Assembly (NCBI GenBank): GCA_900772575.1
Contig: CAAHEN010000241.1
Location: forward strand, 1 to 7,451
Direction: 5' to 3'
Length of the DNA stretch: 7,451 nucleotides
Origin: Bacteroidaceae bacterium
GTDB lineage: Bacteria; Bacteroidota; Bacteroidia; Bacteroidales; Bacteroidaceae
Both the position numbers and the translations under genes were made by a program. Below are positions 1-6,152 of the stretch, piece by piece. The stretch's first letter is position 1; every line of letters begins with the position of its first letter. A model generated the notes under the pieces. The model saw nothing but the letters and a program-made list of their open reading frames with translations. It searched no databases and was not told the DNA's origin.

Positions 1-227
1 GCGGTGCCTGCCATTCGCCCGATCTGGACCGGGGCTGGGTCCGGCGCTTAAACCGGGACGTGCCCCTCTGCCCGGCGCCGTAGCGTCCCGTCGTGGGGCT
101 CATTTCAGAATGGGGTATCGGATTGAATTGATGTCCTTCCTATATTTTGTGTCGCCGGTATCCGCTGTTCCTTTCCCATGTCCGATTGGATCGAGGTGCT
201 TTGGCGGAAAATCACAACATTAGGGTA
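1..227. other. Upstream region with no convincing gene; GC-rich, hairpin-forming left end
   Basis: I see no recognisable gene here. The first ~100 bases are visibly more GC-rich than the following ~250, so they may be the end of something that starts outside the window, or a structured RNA. Two reading frames are open from the left edge: plus frame 2 (to a TAG at 221-223) and a minus-strand frame starting at an ATG at 103-101 and running off the edge after about 34 codons. Neither translation resembles a known protein; the minus-strand one is Arg-rich and low in complexity. Two 7-bp stems can form: 24-30 with 38-44 (one G-T pair) and 54-60 with 84-90 (perfect). No tRNA T-arm and no complete cobalamin-riboswitch signature is visible. 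Confidence 0.4.
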
Positions 228-258
228 TTGCCCACTTCTGGAAATAGTCGCAACTTTG
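228..258 (+). promoter_or_regulatory. Candidate Bacteroidetes-type promoter for the uptake operon
   Basis: A TTG at 228-230 is followed after 20 bases by CAACTTTG at 251-258. This fits the Bacteroidetes primary sigma-factor pattern of TTTG at -33 and TAnnTTTG at -7, with one mismatch at the first base of the -7 box. Transcription would begin around 264-267, leaving a leader of about 90 bases before the ATG at 356. It is the best such match in the upstream region, and no obvious promoter is seen in the short gaps inside the operon. I could not identify a Fur-type palindrome next to it, so iron control is expected from the gene content but not shown by the sequence. Confidence 0.5.
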
Positions 259-260
259 CA
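248..260 (+). repeat. First copy of 13-bp direct repeat TCGCAACTTTGCA
   Basis: This 13-mer contains the proposed -7 box. It recurs with one mismatch at 348-360, exactly 100 bases downstream. It may be chance, a regulator half-site, or a remnant of duplication. Confidence 0.5.
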
Positions 261-347
261 CCCGCAAACAGGTAAGAAACGGATAAGGACGGCTTCATTC
301 ATTGTTGCCAATACACACCTTATGGTCCCACAAACACCGCAAGTCAT

Positions 348-360
348 TCGCAACTATGCA
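348..360 (+). repeat. Second copy of 13-bp direct repeat TCGCAACTATGCA
   Basis: Matches 12 of 13 bases of 248-260. The single T-to-A change falls at the first base of the ATG at 356-358, the proposed start of the receptor gene. No TTG is found 20 bases upstream of this copy, so it is unlikely to be a second promoter. Confidence 0.5.
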
Positions 361-2524
361 TTTGGGTACTATACAGATGGGTGTATTGGCTCTTGTCGTC
401 TCGTCGACGGCTCTGCCTTCATATTCTCAGAGACATTCTAAAGATTCCTTGAAGCTGGCGCGTAGCCAGGAGCTTCATGCTGCCACGGTCTATGGCAGCA
501 GTGTGCGGCGTATCAATCGCTCGTCGTTCAACGCCGTGGCTGTCGATATGACCAAGCTCCGTAACACCAACCTCGACATCGCCCATGCCTTGGATCGCGT
601 CTCAGGCGTGTCCGTGCGTGAGGAAGGCGGCGTCGGGTCGGCGGTCAGCGTCAATCTCAACGGTTTCACCGGCAAGCGTGTCCGTATCTTTGTCGACGGC
701 GTGCCGATGGACGGCGCCTCTTCCAGTTTTGGTATCAACAACATTCCGGCGGGACTTGCCGAGCGCATCGAGGTCTACAAGGGCGTCGTACCTGTGGAGT
801 TCGGTGCGGATGCCCTGGGCGGTGCCATCAACATCGTCACCAATAAGACCCGCCGCCGCTATCTCGACGTCTCCTACTCCTACGGTTCGTTCAATACCCA
901 TCGCTCTAGCGTCAATCTGGGCTTCACGGCCAGAAATGGACTGACCATGAGCCTGACGGCCTATCAGAACTATTCGGACAACGACTACCGGGTCAAGACG
1001 CAGTACACCGACCTTCAGACCAACGTCGTCAGCGACACGCCGCAGTGGTTCCGCCGTTTCCACGACCGCTACCACAACGAGGCCGTCATTGCCCGCGTTG
1101 GCGTGGTCGGCAAGCCGTGGGCCGACCGCTTGTTGCTAGGCTTCACCTACAGTCGTGCATATGCGCAGATCCAGAATGCCAACCTGATGAAAATCGTCTT
1201 CGGCGGCAAGCATCGCAAGGCTGAGGGCCTGACGCCTGAGCTCAGCTATTTCAAGCGTGACTTTCTGCTGCCTCGGCTGAACATGTGGCTGACAGCCCGC
1301 TACGACCGCGCCACGACGGACAACATCGATACCCTCTCGCGCACTTACAACTGGGCCGGTGAGTACCGCCAAAACGACTATCAGGGTGAGGGCGTGGCCA
1401 CGATAGCCCGTTTCCGGGGACAGACTTTCTCCGGTGTGGCCACGTTCAAGTATGCCATCGGCCGCAGCCATTTTCTGACATTCAGCAACACCTACACCAA
1501 CTATCACCGCCGCACCACCAATGATGCTGCCAACAACGTGCAGAGCACGGCTGCCACGTTCATGCGCCGTGTCAACGTCAAGAATGTCAGCGGCCTGTCT
1601 TACAAATACTTGCCTTCCGAGTTTTGGAACGCAGAAGTCTTTGCCAAATACTACGTCACCCATGTCACTGGTCCGGTCAATGTCAACACCGAGGGCGGCG
1701 GCTATGGCACTTATGAAGGGCAGGAGCGCCACAGCGACGCGGCCGGTGGCGGTTTTGCCGGTAGCCTGAGACTTCTGCCCGATGTCCGAGCCAAGTTGTC
1801 CTACGAGAAGACCTACCGCCTCCCGACAGACAAAGAACTGTTTGGCGACGGCGACTACGAGCAGGGCGATGCCACCCTGCGTCCGGAGCAGAGCCACAAC
1901 GTCAATCTCAATTTCTCTGCCGAACCGCGCTTTGGCAGTGCCCATGCGGTGGTCGTCGAGTTGGGCGGCACCTATCGCAATATCCAGGACTACATCATCC
2001 GCACCATCGGACAGAAAGGCACCGCCGTCAGCTCCAATCACGGGCGCATTGTCGGCCTCGGTGTGGATCTCTCTGCCCACTATTATTATAAGGACGTCTT
2101 TGTCGCTGGCATCAACGGCACGTTGCAGAACTTGCGCGACCGCGAGCGTCGCAACTCCATCGGTGCCGAGTCCGTCACCTATGGCAACCGTGTGCCCAAC
2201 CAGCCCTATGCCTTCGGCAATGCCGACGTGGCCTATACCGTCAAGGGACTTTTAGGGGCCGGCAACACGCTCACCATAGGCTACGACCTGAAGGCCACCC
2301 ACCGTTTCTACCGCACTTGGCAGGGCTATGGCGCCCGCCTGTACATTCCCGGCCAAGTGGCGCACAATGCCAACCTGACCTTGGCACTGCGCGGCGGACG
2401 CTACAACGTGGCGTTCGAGGCCAACAACTTCACCGACGCCCTGCTTTACGACAATTACAGCCTGCAGAAGCCCGGCCGGAGTTTTGCCGTTAAGTTCCGC
2501 TATGTGCTCGGTAGCCAGCTGTAA
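356..2524 (+). CDS. TonB-dependent outer-membrane receptor, XusA-like (ferric siderophore uptake)
   Basis: This outer-membrane barrel protein would import a ferric chelate using TonB energy. From the ATG at 356 it is 722 residues long. Residues 1-24 form a signal peptide, with likely cleavage at SYS|Q. The plug domain spans about 43-164 and includes the motifs ALDRVSGVSVREEGGVGS, VNLNGFTGKRVRIFVDGVPM and VPVEFGADALGGAINIV. The rest is beta-barrel, with alternating aromatic strands and a closing strand near FAVKFRYVL. Unlike many Bacteroidetes receptors it has no carboxypeptidase-like domain before the plug; only about 18 residues separate the signal peptide from the plug. The start is uncertain. 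TTG codons at 302 and 305 are in frame and would add a basic HKHRK stretch to the n-region, which the ATG start lacks; a stop codon at 284-286 limits the frame. The two DUF4374 lipoproteins and the PepSY protein downstream point to xenosiderophore uptake, but the substrate cannot be read from this sequence; haem or another metal chelate remains possible. Confidence 0.9.
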   Translation: MHLGTIQMGVLALVVSSTALPSYSQRHSKDSLKLARSQELHAATVYGSSVRRINRSSFNAVAVDMTKLRNTNLDIAHALDRVSGVSVREEGGVGSAVSVNLNGFTGKRVRIFVDGVPMDGASSSFGINNIPAGLAERIEVYKGVVPVEFGADALGGAINIVTNKTRRRYLDVSYSYGSFNTHRSSVNLGFTARNGLTMSLTAYQNYSDNDYRVKTQYTDLQTNVVSDTPQWFRRFHDRYHNEAVIARVGVVGKPWADRLLLGFTYSRAYAQIQNANLMKIVFGGKHRKAEGLTPELSYFKRDFLLPRLNMWLTARYDRATTDNIDTLSRTYNWAGEYRQNDYQGEGVATIARFRGQTFSGVATFKYAIGRSHFLTFSNTYTNYHRRTTNDAANNVQSTAATFMRRVNVKNVSGLSYKYLPSEFWNAEVFAKYYVTHVTGPVNVNTEGGGYGTYEGQERHSDAAGGGFAGSLRLLPDVRAKLSYEKTYRLPTDKELFGDGDYEQGDATLRPEQSHNVNLNFSAEPRFGSAHAVVVELGGTYRNIQDYIIRTIGQKGTAVSSNHGRIVGLGVDLSAHYYYKDVFVAGINGTLQNLRDRERRNSIGAESVTYGNRVPNQPYAFGNADVAYTVKGLLGAGNTLTIGYDLKATHRFYRTWQGYGARLYIPGQVAHNANLTLALRGGRYNVAFEANNFTDALLYDNYSLQKPGRSFAVKFRYVLGSQL

Positions 2525-2571
2525 CCAGGGCATTCGCTTGTACATGCATCATCCACTTCTCATTTTTACAT

Positions 2572-3858
2572 ATGCAATCATCATCCTTCATTAAGATGGT
2601 GCCGGCGCTTGCGTTCTCCGGCATCCTGACGCTCGCCTCATGTGGCAGCGACGATTCCACGCCCGACACCACCCCGACCGTGACCGCCCAGGGCCACTAT
2701 TTCCTCGGTGTCAAGGCTGACGACGGTACAGAGTTTGTCATGCAGGCCCCGTCGCTGGAGAATGGCGATCTCAACATCAAGGACAATATTCTGGAATTGC
2801 CGCAGACCGAGTACACTTGGATTTTCAAGGGGCCACTTGCCGTCGGCTTCGTCTACCAGCAGCAGTTTGCCGGCCTCGGCTATGCCATGCGCTACACCGC
2901 TGCCGACGCTCCCTTCAGCAAGATAGGCGAGTTCCAGATCTCCACCCGCTATTCCACCTTCGGCTTCTTCGACGGCCAGATCCTCACGAGCGTGGCCGGC
3001 CAGCTCTCTACCGACGGCAGTCGCAACGACGGTGCCACTTTCGCCTTCTGGAATGTCAGTGACGGCGGTGTCAGCCTCGACCACACCAAGACCATCTGGA
3101 CTGAGAACCTGACCAACACCGATGGGCAGCAGACCACCTTCTGCGGCATCGTCGACAACGGCGACGGCACCTTCTTCACCGCCCTCGTGCAGTCGAGTTT
3201 CCACCAGACAGGCACCGGCAACGGTTCTAGTGTCGGCGACGTGCTCTACCCCGACAGCTGCTGGGTGGCTAAGATGGACAAGGACCTCAACGTCATCAAG
3301 ATCTATGGCGACGACCGCATCAGCTACGCCGCTGGCAACTATCGCTCACAGGTGTTTCAGGAGATCTTCAAGGCCGACGACGGCACCCTCTACGTCTTTT
3401 CCAACGCCTTCAACGCCGCCACCAGCCACAAGGCCGGCGCTATTCGCCTGCTTCCCGGTGCCGACACGTTCGACCCCGACTACCATTTCGACCTCCAAAC
3501 ACCGGCCGGCGGTCTCAAGCCACGCCGCATCTGGCACGTCGGTGACGACCGGTTCCTCATCGAGTACTACAACGTCGAGAATCCCACCACCATCACTGCC
3601 GGCCACGTCTATGCCATCGCCGATATGGGCGAGCGGCGCCTGACCATGGTCAGCGGCCTGCCCGCCAAGAACAACATCATCTCCGGCGCTGAGACCGGCG
3701 GCGTGCCCCTCTCCCGCGACGGCAAAATCTACCTGCCCATCACCACCTTTGGCACCGATGCCGCCATCTATGTCATCGACCCCGCCACCGCCGTGGCCGC
3801 CAAGGGCATCACCCTCAAGGGCGTCAGGGAGATACGCTCCATCGGTTATATGGAATAA
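2572..3858 (+). CDS. DUF4374 surface lipoprotein, first copy (XusB-like siderophore-binding protein)
   Basis: This is a 428-residue lipoprotein. A hydrophobic signal (about residues 9-22) ends in the lipobox LASC, with the lipidated cysteine at residue 24. The following GSDDS resembles the acidic export signal that sends Bacteroidetes lipoproteins to the outer surface. The mature part is rich in short beta-strand blades, such as DDGTLYVFSNAF (269-280), IWHVGDDRFLIEYYN (320-334) and DGKIYLPITTF (383-393), which fits a beta-propeller. The C-terminal half aligns clearly with the next gene. XusB of B. thetaiotaomicron, which binds ferric enterobactin at the cell surface, belongs to this family. 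Two cysteines (191 and 230) remain in the mature protein. The gene lies 47 bases after the receptor stop, with an A/T-rich leader (TTTTTACAT) and no Shine-Dalgarno site. The family call is firm; the ligand is inference. Confidence 0.87.
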   Translation: MQSSSFIKMVPALAFSGILTLASCGSDDSTPDTTPTVTAQGHYFLGVKADDGTEFVMQAPSLENGDLNIKDNILELPQTEYTWIFKGPLAVGFVYQQQFAGLGYAMRYTAADAPFSKIGEFQISTRYSTFGFFDGQILTSVAGQLSTDGSRNDGATFAFWNVSDGGVSLDHTKTIWTENLTNTDGQQTTFCGIVDNGDGTFFTALVQSSFHQTGTGNGSSVGDVLYPDSCWVAKMDKDLNVIKIYGDDRISYAAGNYRSQVFQEIFKADDGTLYVFSNAFNAATSHKAGAIRLLPGADTFDPDYHFDLQTPAGGLKPRRIWHVGDDRFLIEYYNVENPTTITAGHVYAIADMGERRLTMVSGLPAKNNIISGAETGGVPLSRDGKIYLPITTFGTDAAIYVIDPATAVAAKGITLKGVREIRSIGYME

Positions 3859-3914
3859 GTCCGCAACAAAAAGACAATCCACCTTTTTTATAAATCCACA
3901 TTCAGATAAAAACA

Positions 3915-5219
3915 ATGAGAACAATCCACTATCTATCCGTGGCCTCGATGGCCTTGGCCATGACCGTGCTGACCGCCGCTTGCGGCGATGACGATGAGAC
4001 CGTCATCACGCCGCCCACCGAGACCGTCGATCCCGCCCAGACACAGTTCGTCGTCTTCTCCGGCGACCCCACTACCGACCTCACAGGCGGCATCTGCATG
4101 AAGGCCTATACCGATATGACCGCCAGCCGCACCGGCGAGAGCGTCTATGGCGCCGCCGATGCCGTGAAGTGCCCCGACAGTTTCACGCAGGAGACCTACA
4201 ACAGCGAGAGCGGCGTCTTCACCGGGTTCATCTATGCCCGTGGCGCCTCGGCTGAGGGCATCGGTGCCAGCCAGGCCGGTCTCCGCTCCTACAAGCTCAC
4301 CGGCGGCACGCTTCAGGAAATCGCCGCGCCCGTCAAGCTCAGCAACTTCGGCAATACCGGCACCTTCGGCGCCTACACCTATGCCGCGCAGATCAGCCAG
4401 CCCGTCGTCATGCGCGTCGACGCCAATGGGGCTGGCCAGGAGATCACCCTCGACGTGGCCCAGCTTGCCATTGACGAGGTGAACCCCGCCATCGCCAACA
4501 TTGTCGACCTGGGCAACAACCGGGTGGCCATCATCCTGACCTATGAGGGCATCGACAAGGCCTTCGTCGCCTTTGCCGACTACGACCTGAAGATCAGCAA
4601 GGTCATCAGTACAGACGCCATCGGCACGTCGGTCGGTGCGCAGCGCAGCGTGCGCTACACCCAGAGCGGCACCGATGACGAAGGCAACCTCTACGTCTTC
4701 TGCGGTTCGTCTGCCGAGGGGGGGAAGGTCGGCGCCGTGCGCGTCAAGAAAGGCGAGACCGAGTTCGATGCCAGCTATAAGTTCGACCTCCTCACCGCTT
4801 CCGGTGGCTACCGCTTCCGCAAGGTGTTCCACATCAGTGGCGACGACTTCCTCGTCGAACTCTACAATGACAAGGATGCCTACGGCAACATGGACGCTTC
4901 CGGCAACATGGCCGTGGTCAACATGAGTGGTAAGAGCTACAAGGCCGTCACCGGCCTGCCCGACCCGACGACAGTCTCCATCTCATGGGGTGAGGGGTTC
5001 CAAGGCAACTACTACCTGCCCATTGCGGCCGGCACCAGCTTCGGTGGCGGCGGTGGCCAGGGGGGTGGCCGTCCTTCGGCCTCTGCCCTTCCTGCCGCTT
5101 TCCGCGCAGCCACAGTCATCCCGACCATCTACAAGATTGACGCGGCAACCGGCGTGGCCACCCCGTTCATGACCTTCGTCAGCGGCGACCTGCTCAAAGG
5201 CATCCGCATCGTCAAGTGA
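3915..5219 (+). CDS. DUF4374 surface lipoprotein, second divergent copy (XusB-like)
   Basis: A 434-residue paralogue of the preceding protein. The signal peptide ends TAAC, with the lipid cysteine at residue 23; threonine at -3 is less usual than leucine but tolerated. GDDDE follows as a surface-export signal. Shared blocks include GNLYVFCGS (257-265), YKFDLLTASGGYRFRKVFHI (288-307), DDFLVELYND (310-319), NYYLPIAAG (365-373) and IYKIDAATG (405-413). The N-terminal halves are far less alike, so the two copies probably bind different ligands or play different roles. Between the last two blocks is an insertion of about 25 residues (roughly 375-398), Gly-rich then Ser/Ala-rich, that the first copy lacks. 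The start is favoured by the A-rich TAAAAACA just before the ATG. The gap to the previous gene is 56 bases and to the next gene 12 bases, supporting one transcript. Confidence 0.85.
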   Translation: MRTIHYLSVASMALAMTVLTAACGDDDETVITPPTETVDPAQTQFVVFSGDPTTDLTGGICMKAYTDMTASRTGESVYGAADAVKCPDSFTQETYNSESGVFTGFIYARGASAEGIGASQAGLRSYKLTGGTLQEIAAPVKLSNFGNTGTFGAYTYAAQISQPVVMRVDANGAGQEITLDVAQLAIDEVNPAIANIVDLGNNRVAIILTYEGIDKAFVAFADYDLKISKVISTDAIGTSVGAQRSVRYTQSGTDDEGNLYVFCGSSAEGGKVGAVRVKKGETEFDASYKFDLLTASGGYRFRKVFHISGDDFLVELYNDKDAYGNMDASGNMAVVNMSGKSYKAVTGLPDPTTVSISWGEGFQGNYYLPIAAGTSFGGGGGQGGGRPSASALPAAFRAATVIPTIYKIDAATGVATPFMTFVSGDLLKGIRIVK

Positions 5220-5223
5220 CGCT

Positions 5224-5227
5224 GGAG
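5224..5227 (+). promoter_or_regulatory. Shine-Dalgarno-like GGAG before the PepSY gene
   Basis: GGAG sits 4 bases before the ATG at 5232, within the 12-base gap after the preceding stop. The other genes of the operon have A/T-rich leaders without such a site, as is usual in Bacteroidetes. It supports the ATG at 5232 as the start, though the spacing is short. Confidence 0.4.
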
Positions 5228-5231
5228 CCAT

Positions 5232-6041
5232 ATGCGTAGCATCTGTCTGTTGATCCACCGCTGGCTGGCCATTCCCTTCGGCCTCCTCTTCGCCATCGCC
5301 TGCTTCACCGGAGCACTGCTGCTCTGGAAGGACGAGGCGGTTGCCCTGCTGGGGCTGGATACCGGCACGTCCGACTTTTTCCGTGGCGTCACGCGGCTCC
5401 ACCGCTGGCTCCTCATGCCACCGGCCAATCCTCACGGCGGCATGTCGGTGGGGCGGCTCGTCATGGGGGTGACGGCCATCGCCGCCACCCTCATCCTGCT
5501 GACCGGCGTCGCCGTGTGGTGGCCGCGCAGCCTGCGCCAGCTCAAGAGCCGTCTGGCTGTCCATACCGGGCGTGGCTTCCGCCGCTTCGTCTACGACAGC
5601 CACGTCTCGCTCGGCATCTATGCCACGGTCTTCCTGCTTCTTATGTCGCTGACCGGCCCAGTGTGGTCGTTCGGCGGCTACCGGCGGGCTGCCGTGACCC
5701 TCATCGGTGGCAGTGAGACACGGCCCAGTGGGCACGGGCGGTCAGGACAGGAGTCTCCTGCTGCCCGCTCCGTCGGGGAACAGCGCCAAGGCAAGAGCCG
5801 CCCCGTCGGGGAACAACGCGCTGCCGCACCGGCGCAGGCCGGTTCACATGCGGTACAAGCGCACGGACAGCGCGGCGCCAACTCGCCGCAACGCACGTTC
5901 ATCTATCTGCACACAGGCAAGTGGGGCGGGATGGCCGGAAAGGTGATCTATACGCTTGCCGCCATCGTCGGCGGTTTCCTGCCAATCAGCGGCTACTGGC
6001 TCTGGTGGGCACGCCGGCGCCGGCCTGCCCGCCGCCGCTGA
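5232..6041 (+). CDS. PepSY-associated four-helix inner-membrane protein, XusC-like (probable ferrisiderophore reductase)
   Basis: This 269-residue protein has four membrane segments: about 10-32, 73-98, 123-149 and 236-260. Each is marked at its start or just before it by a histidine in a family-type motif: IHRWL (H9), LHRWL (H57), HVSLG (H124) and LHTGKWGG (H227). These histidines are candidate haem ligands, as in PepSY-TM reductases such as FoxB, which reduce ferric siderophores on the periplasmic side. The typical TG and WWP/WWA motifs at helix ends are present (LTGVAVWWPR, LTGPVWSFGG, ISGYWLWWAR). The segment 151-220 between helices 3 and 4 is low-complexity, rich in Gly, Ala, Arg, Ser and Gln, and contains a repeated R[S/P]VGEQR motif. 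The C-terminus is very basic, with 7 arginines in the last 9 residues. It is last in the operon, 12 bases after the second lipoprotein gene. Family membership is solid; the reductase role is inferred from family and context. Confidence 0.85.
   Translation: MRSICLLIHRWLAIPFGLLFAIACFTGALLLWKDEAVALLGLDTGTSDFFRGVTRLHRWLLMPPANPHGGMSVGRLVMGVTAIAATLILLTGVAVWWPRSLRQLKSRLAVHTGRGFRRFVYDSHVSLGIYATVFLLLMSLTGPVWSFGGYRRAAVTLIGGSETRPSGHGRSGQESPAARSVGEQRQGKSRPVGEQRAAAPAQAGSHAVQAHGQRGANSPQRTFIYLHTGKWGGMAGKVIYTLAAIVGGFLPISGYWLWWARRRRPARRR
5765..5786 (+). repeat. Copy 1 of a 22-bp tandem repeat inside the PepSY linker
   Basis: Matches 20 of 22 bases of 5798-5819 at a period of 33 bases, so the frame is kept. 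It encodes RSVGEQR (residues 179-185) within the low-complexity linker. Confidence 0.7.
5798..5819 (+). repeat. Copy 2 of a 22-bp tandem repeat inside the PepSY linker
   Basis: Second copy, 33 bases after the first, encoding RPVGEQR (residues 190-196). It contains the small self-complementary element CCCCGTCGGGG at 5801-5811. Confidence 0.7.
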
Positions 6042-6084
6042 GTCCCGTCTTCCATGCAGGCCCGAGTGCGCACATTGAATAAAG

Positions 6085-6129
6085 AAAAGGCCCTTCCGCC
6101 ATCGGTTATCCGGAGCGGAAGGGCCTTTT
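6085..6129. terminator. Bidirectional intrinsic terminator between convergent genes
   Basis: Bases 6085-6099 (AAAAGGCCCTTCCGC) pair perfectly with 6115-6129, giving a 15-bp stem around a 15-base loop. The loop can itself form a small CGG-TTAT-CCG hairpin at 6103-6112. On the plus strand the stem ends in a T run (6126-6130) suited to ending the uptake operon, 43 bases after the PepSY stop. On the minus strand the A-rich left flank reads as a T-rich tail, suited to ending the beta-galactosidase gene 23 bases after its stop. Confidence 0.9.
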
Positions 6130-6152
6130 TGAATGATAGCCGAAGTGGCCGC

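Noticed and set aside
1..60. Possible 3' end of a cobalamin riboswitch (GTGCCTGCC near the left edge)
   Set aside because: Only a few bases resemble the B12-box end and the rest of the consensus is not visible. The downstream genes fit siderophore uptake better than cobalamin uptake.
178..441. 87-codon plus-strand open frame ahead of and overlapping the receptor start
   Set aside because: It crosses the candidate promoter and overlaps the receptor signal peptide in another frame. No family resemblance and no ribosome site.
1136..2080. 314-codon open frame on the minus strand inside the receptor gene
   Set aside because: It lies wholly antisense to a well-supported receptor gene. Its translation is low in complexity and unlike any family; such frames are expected in GC-rich coding DNA.
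3859..3929. Three copies of AATCCAC (3876-3882, 3893-3899, 3923-3929) around the start of the second lipoprotein gene
   Set aside because: The motif is only seven bases long, the spacing is irregular, and the third copy is inside the coding sequence; chance is likely in this short AT-rich gap.
3933..5735. Long minus-strand open frames (299 and 250 codons) opposite the second lipoprotein and the PepSY gene
   Set aside because: Their translations are Gly/Ala/Asp/Arg-rich mirror images of the plus-strand codon bias and contain no recognisable domain.
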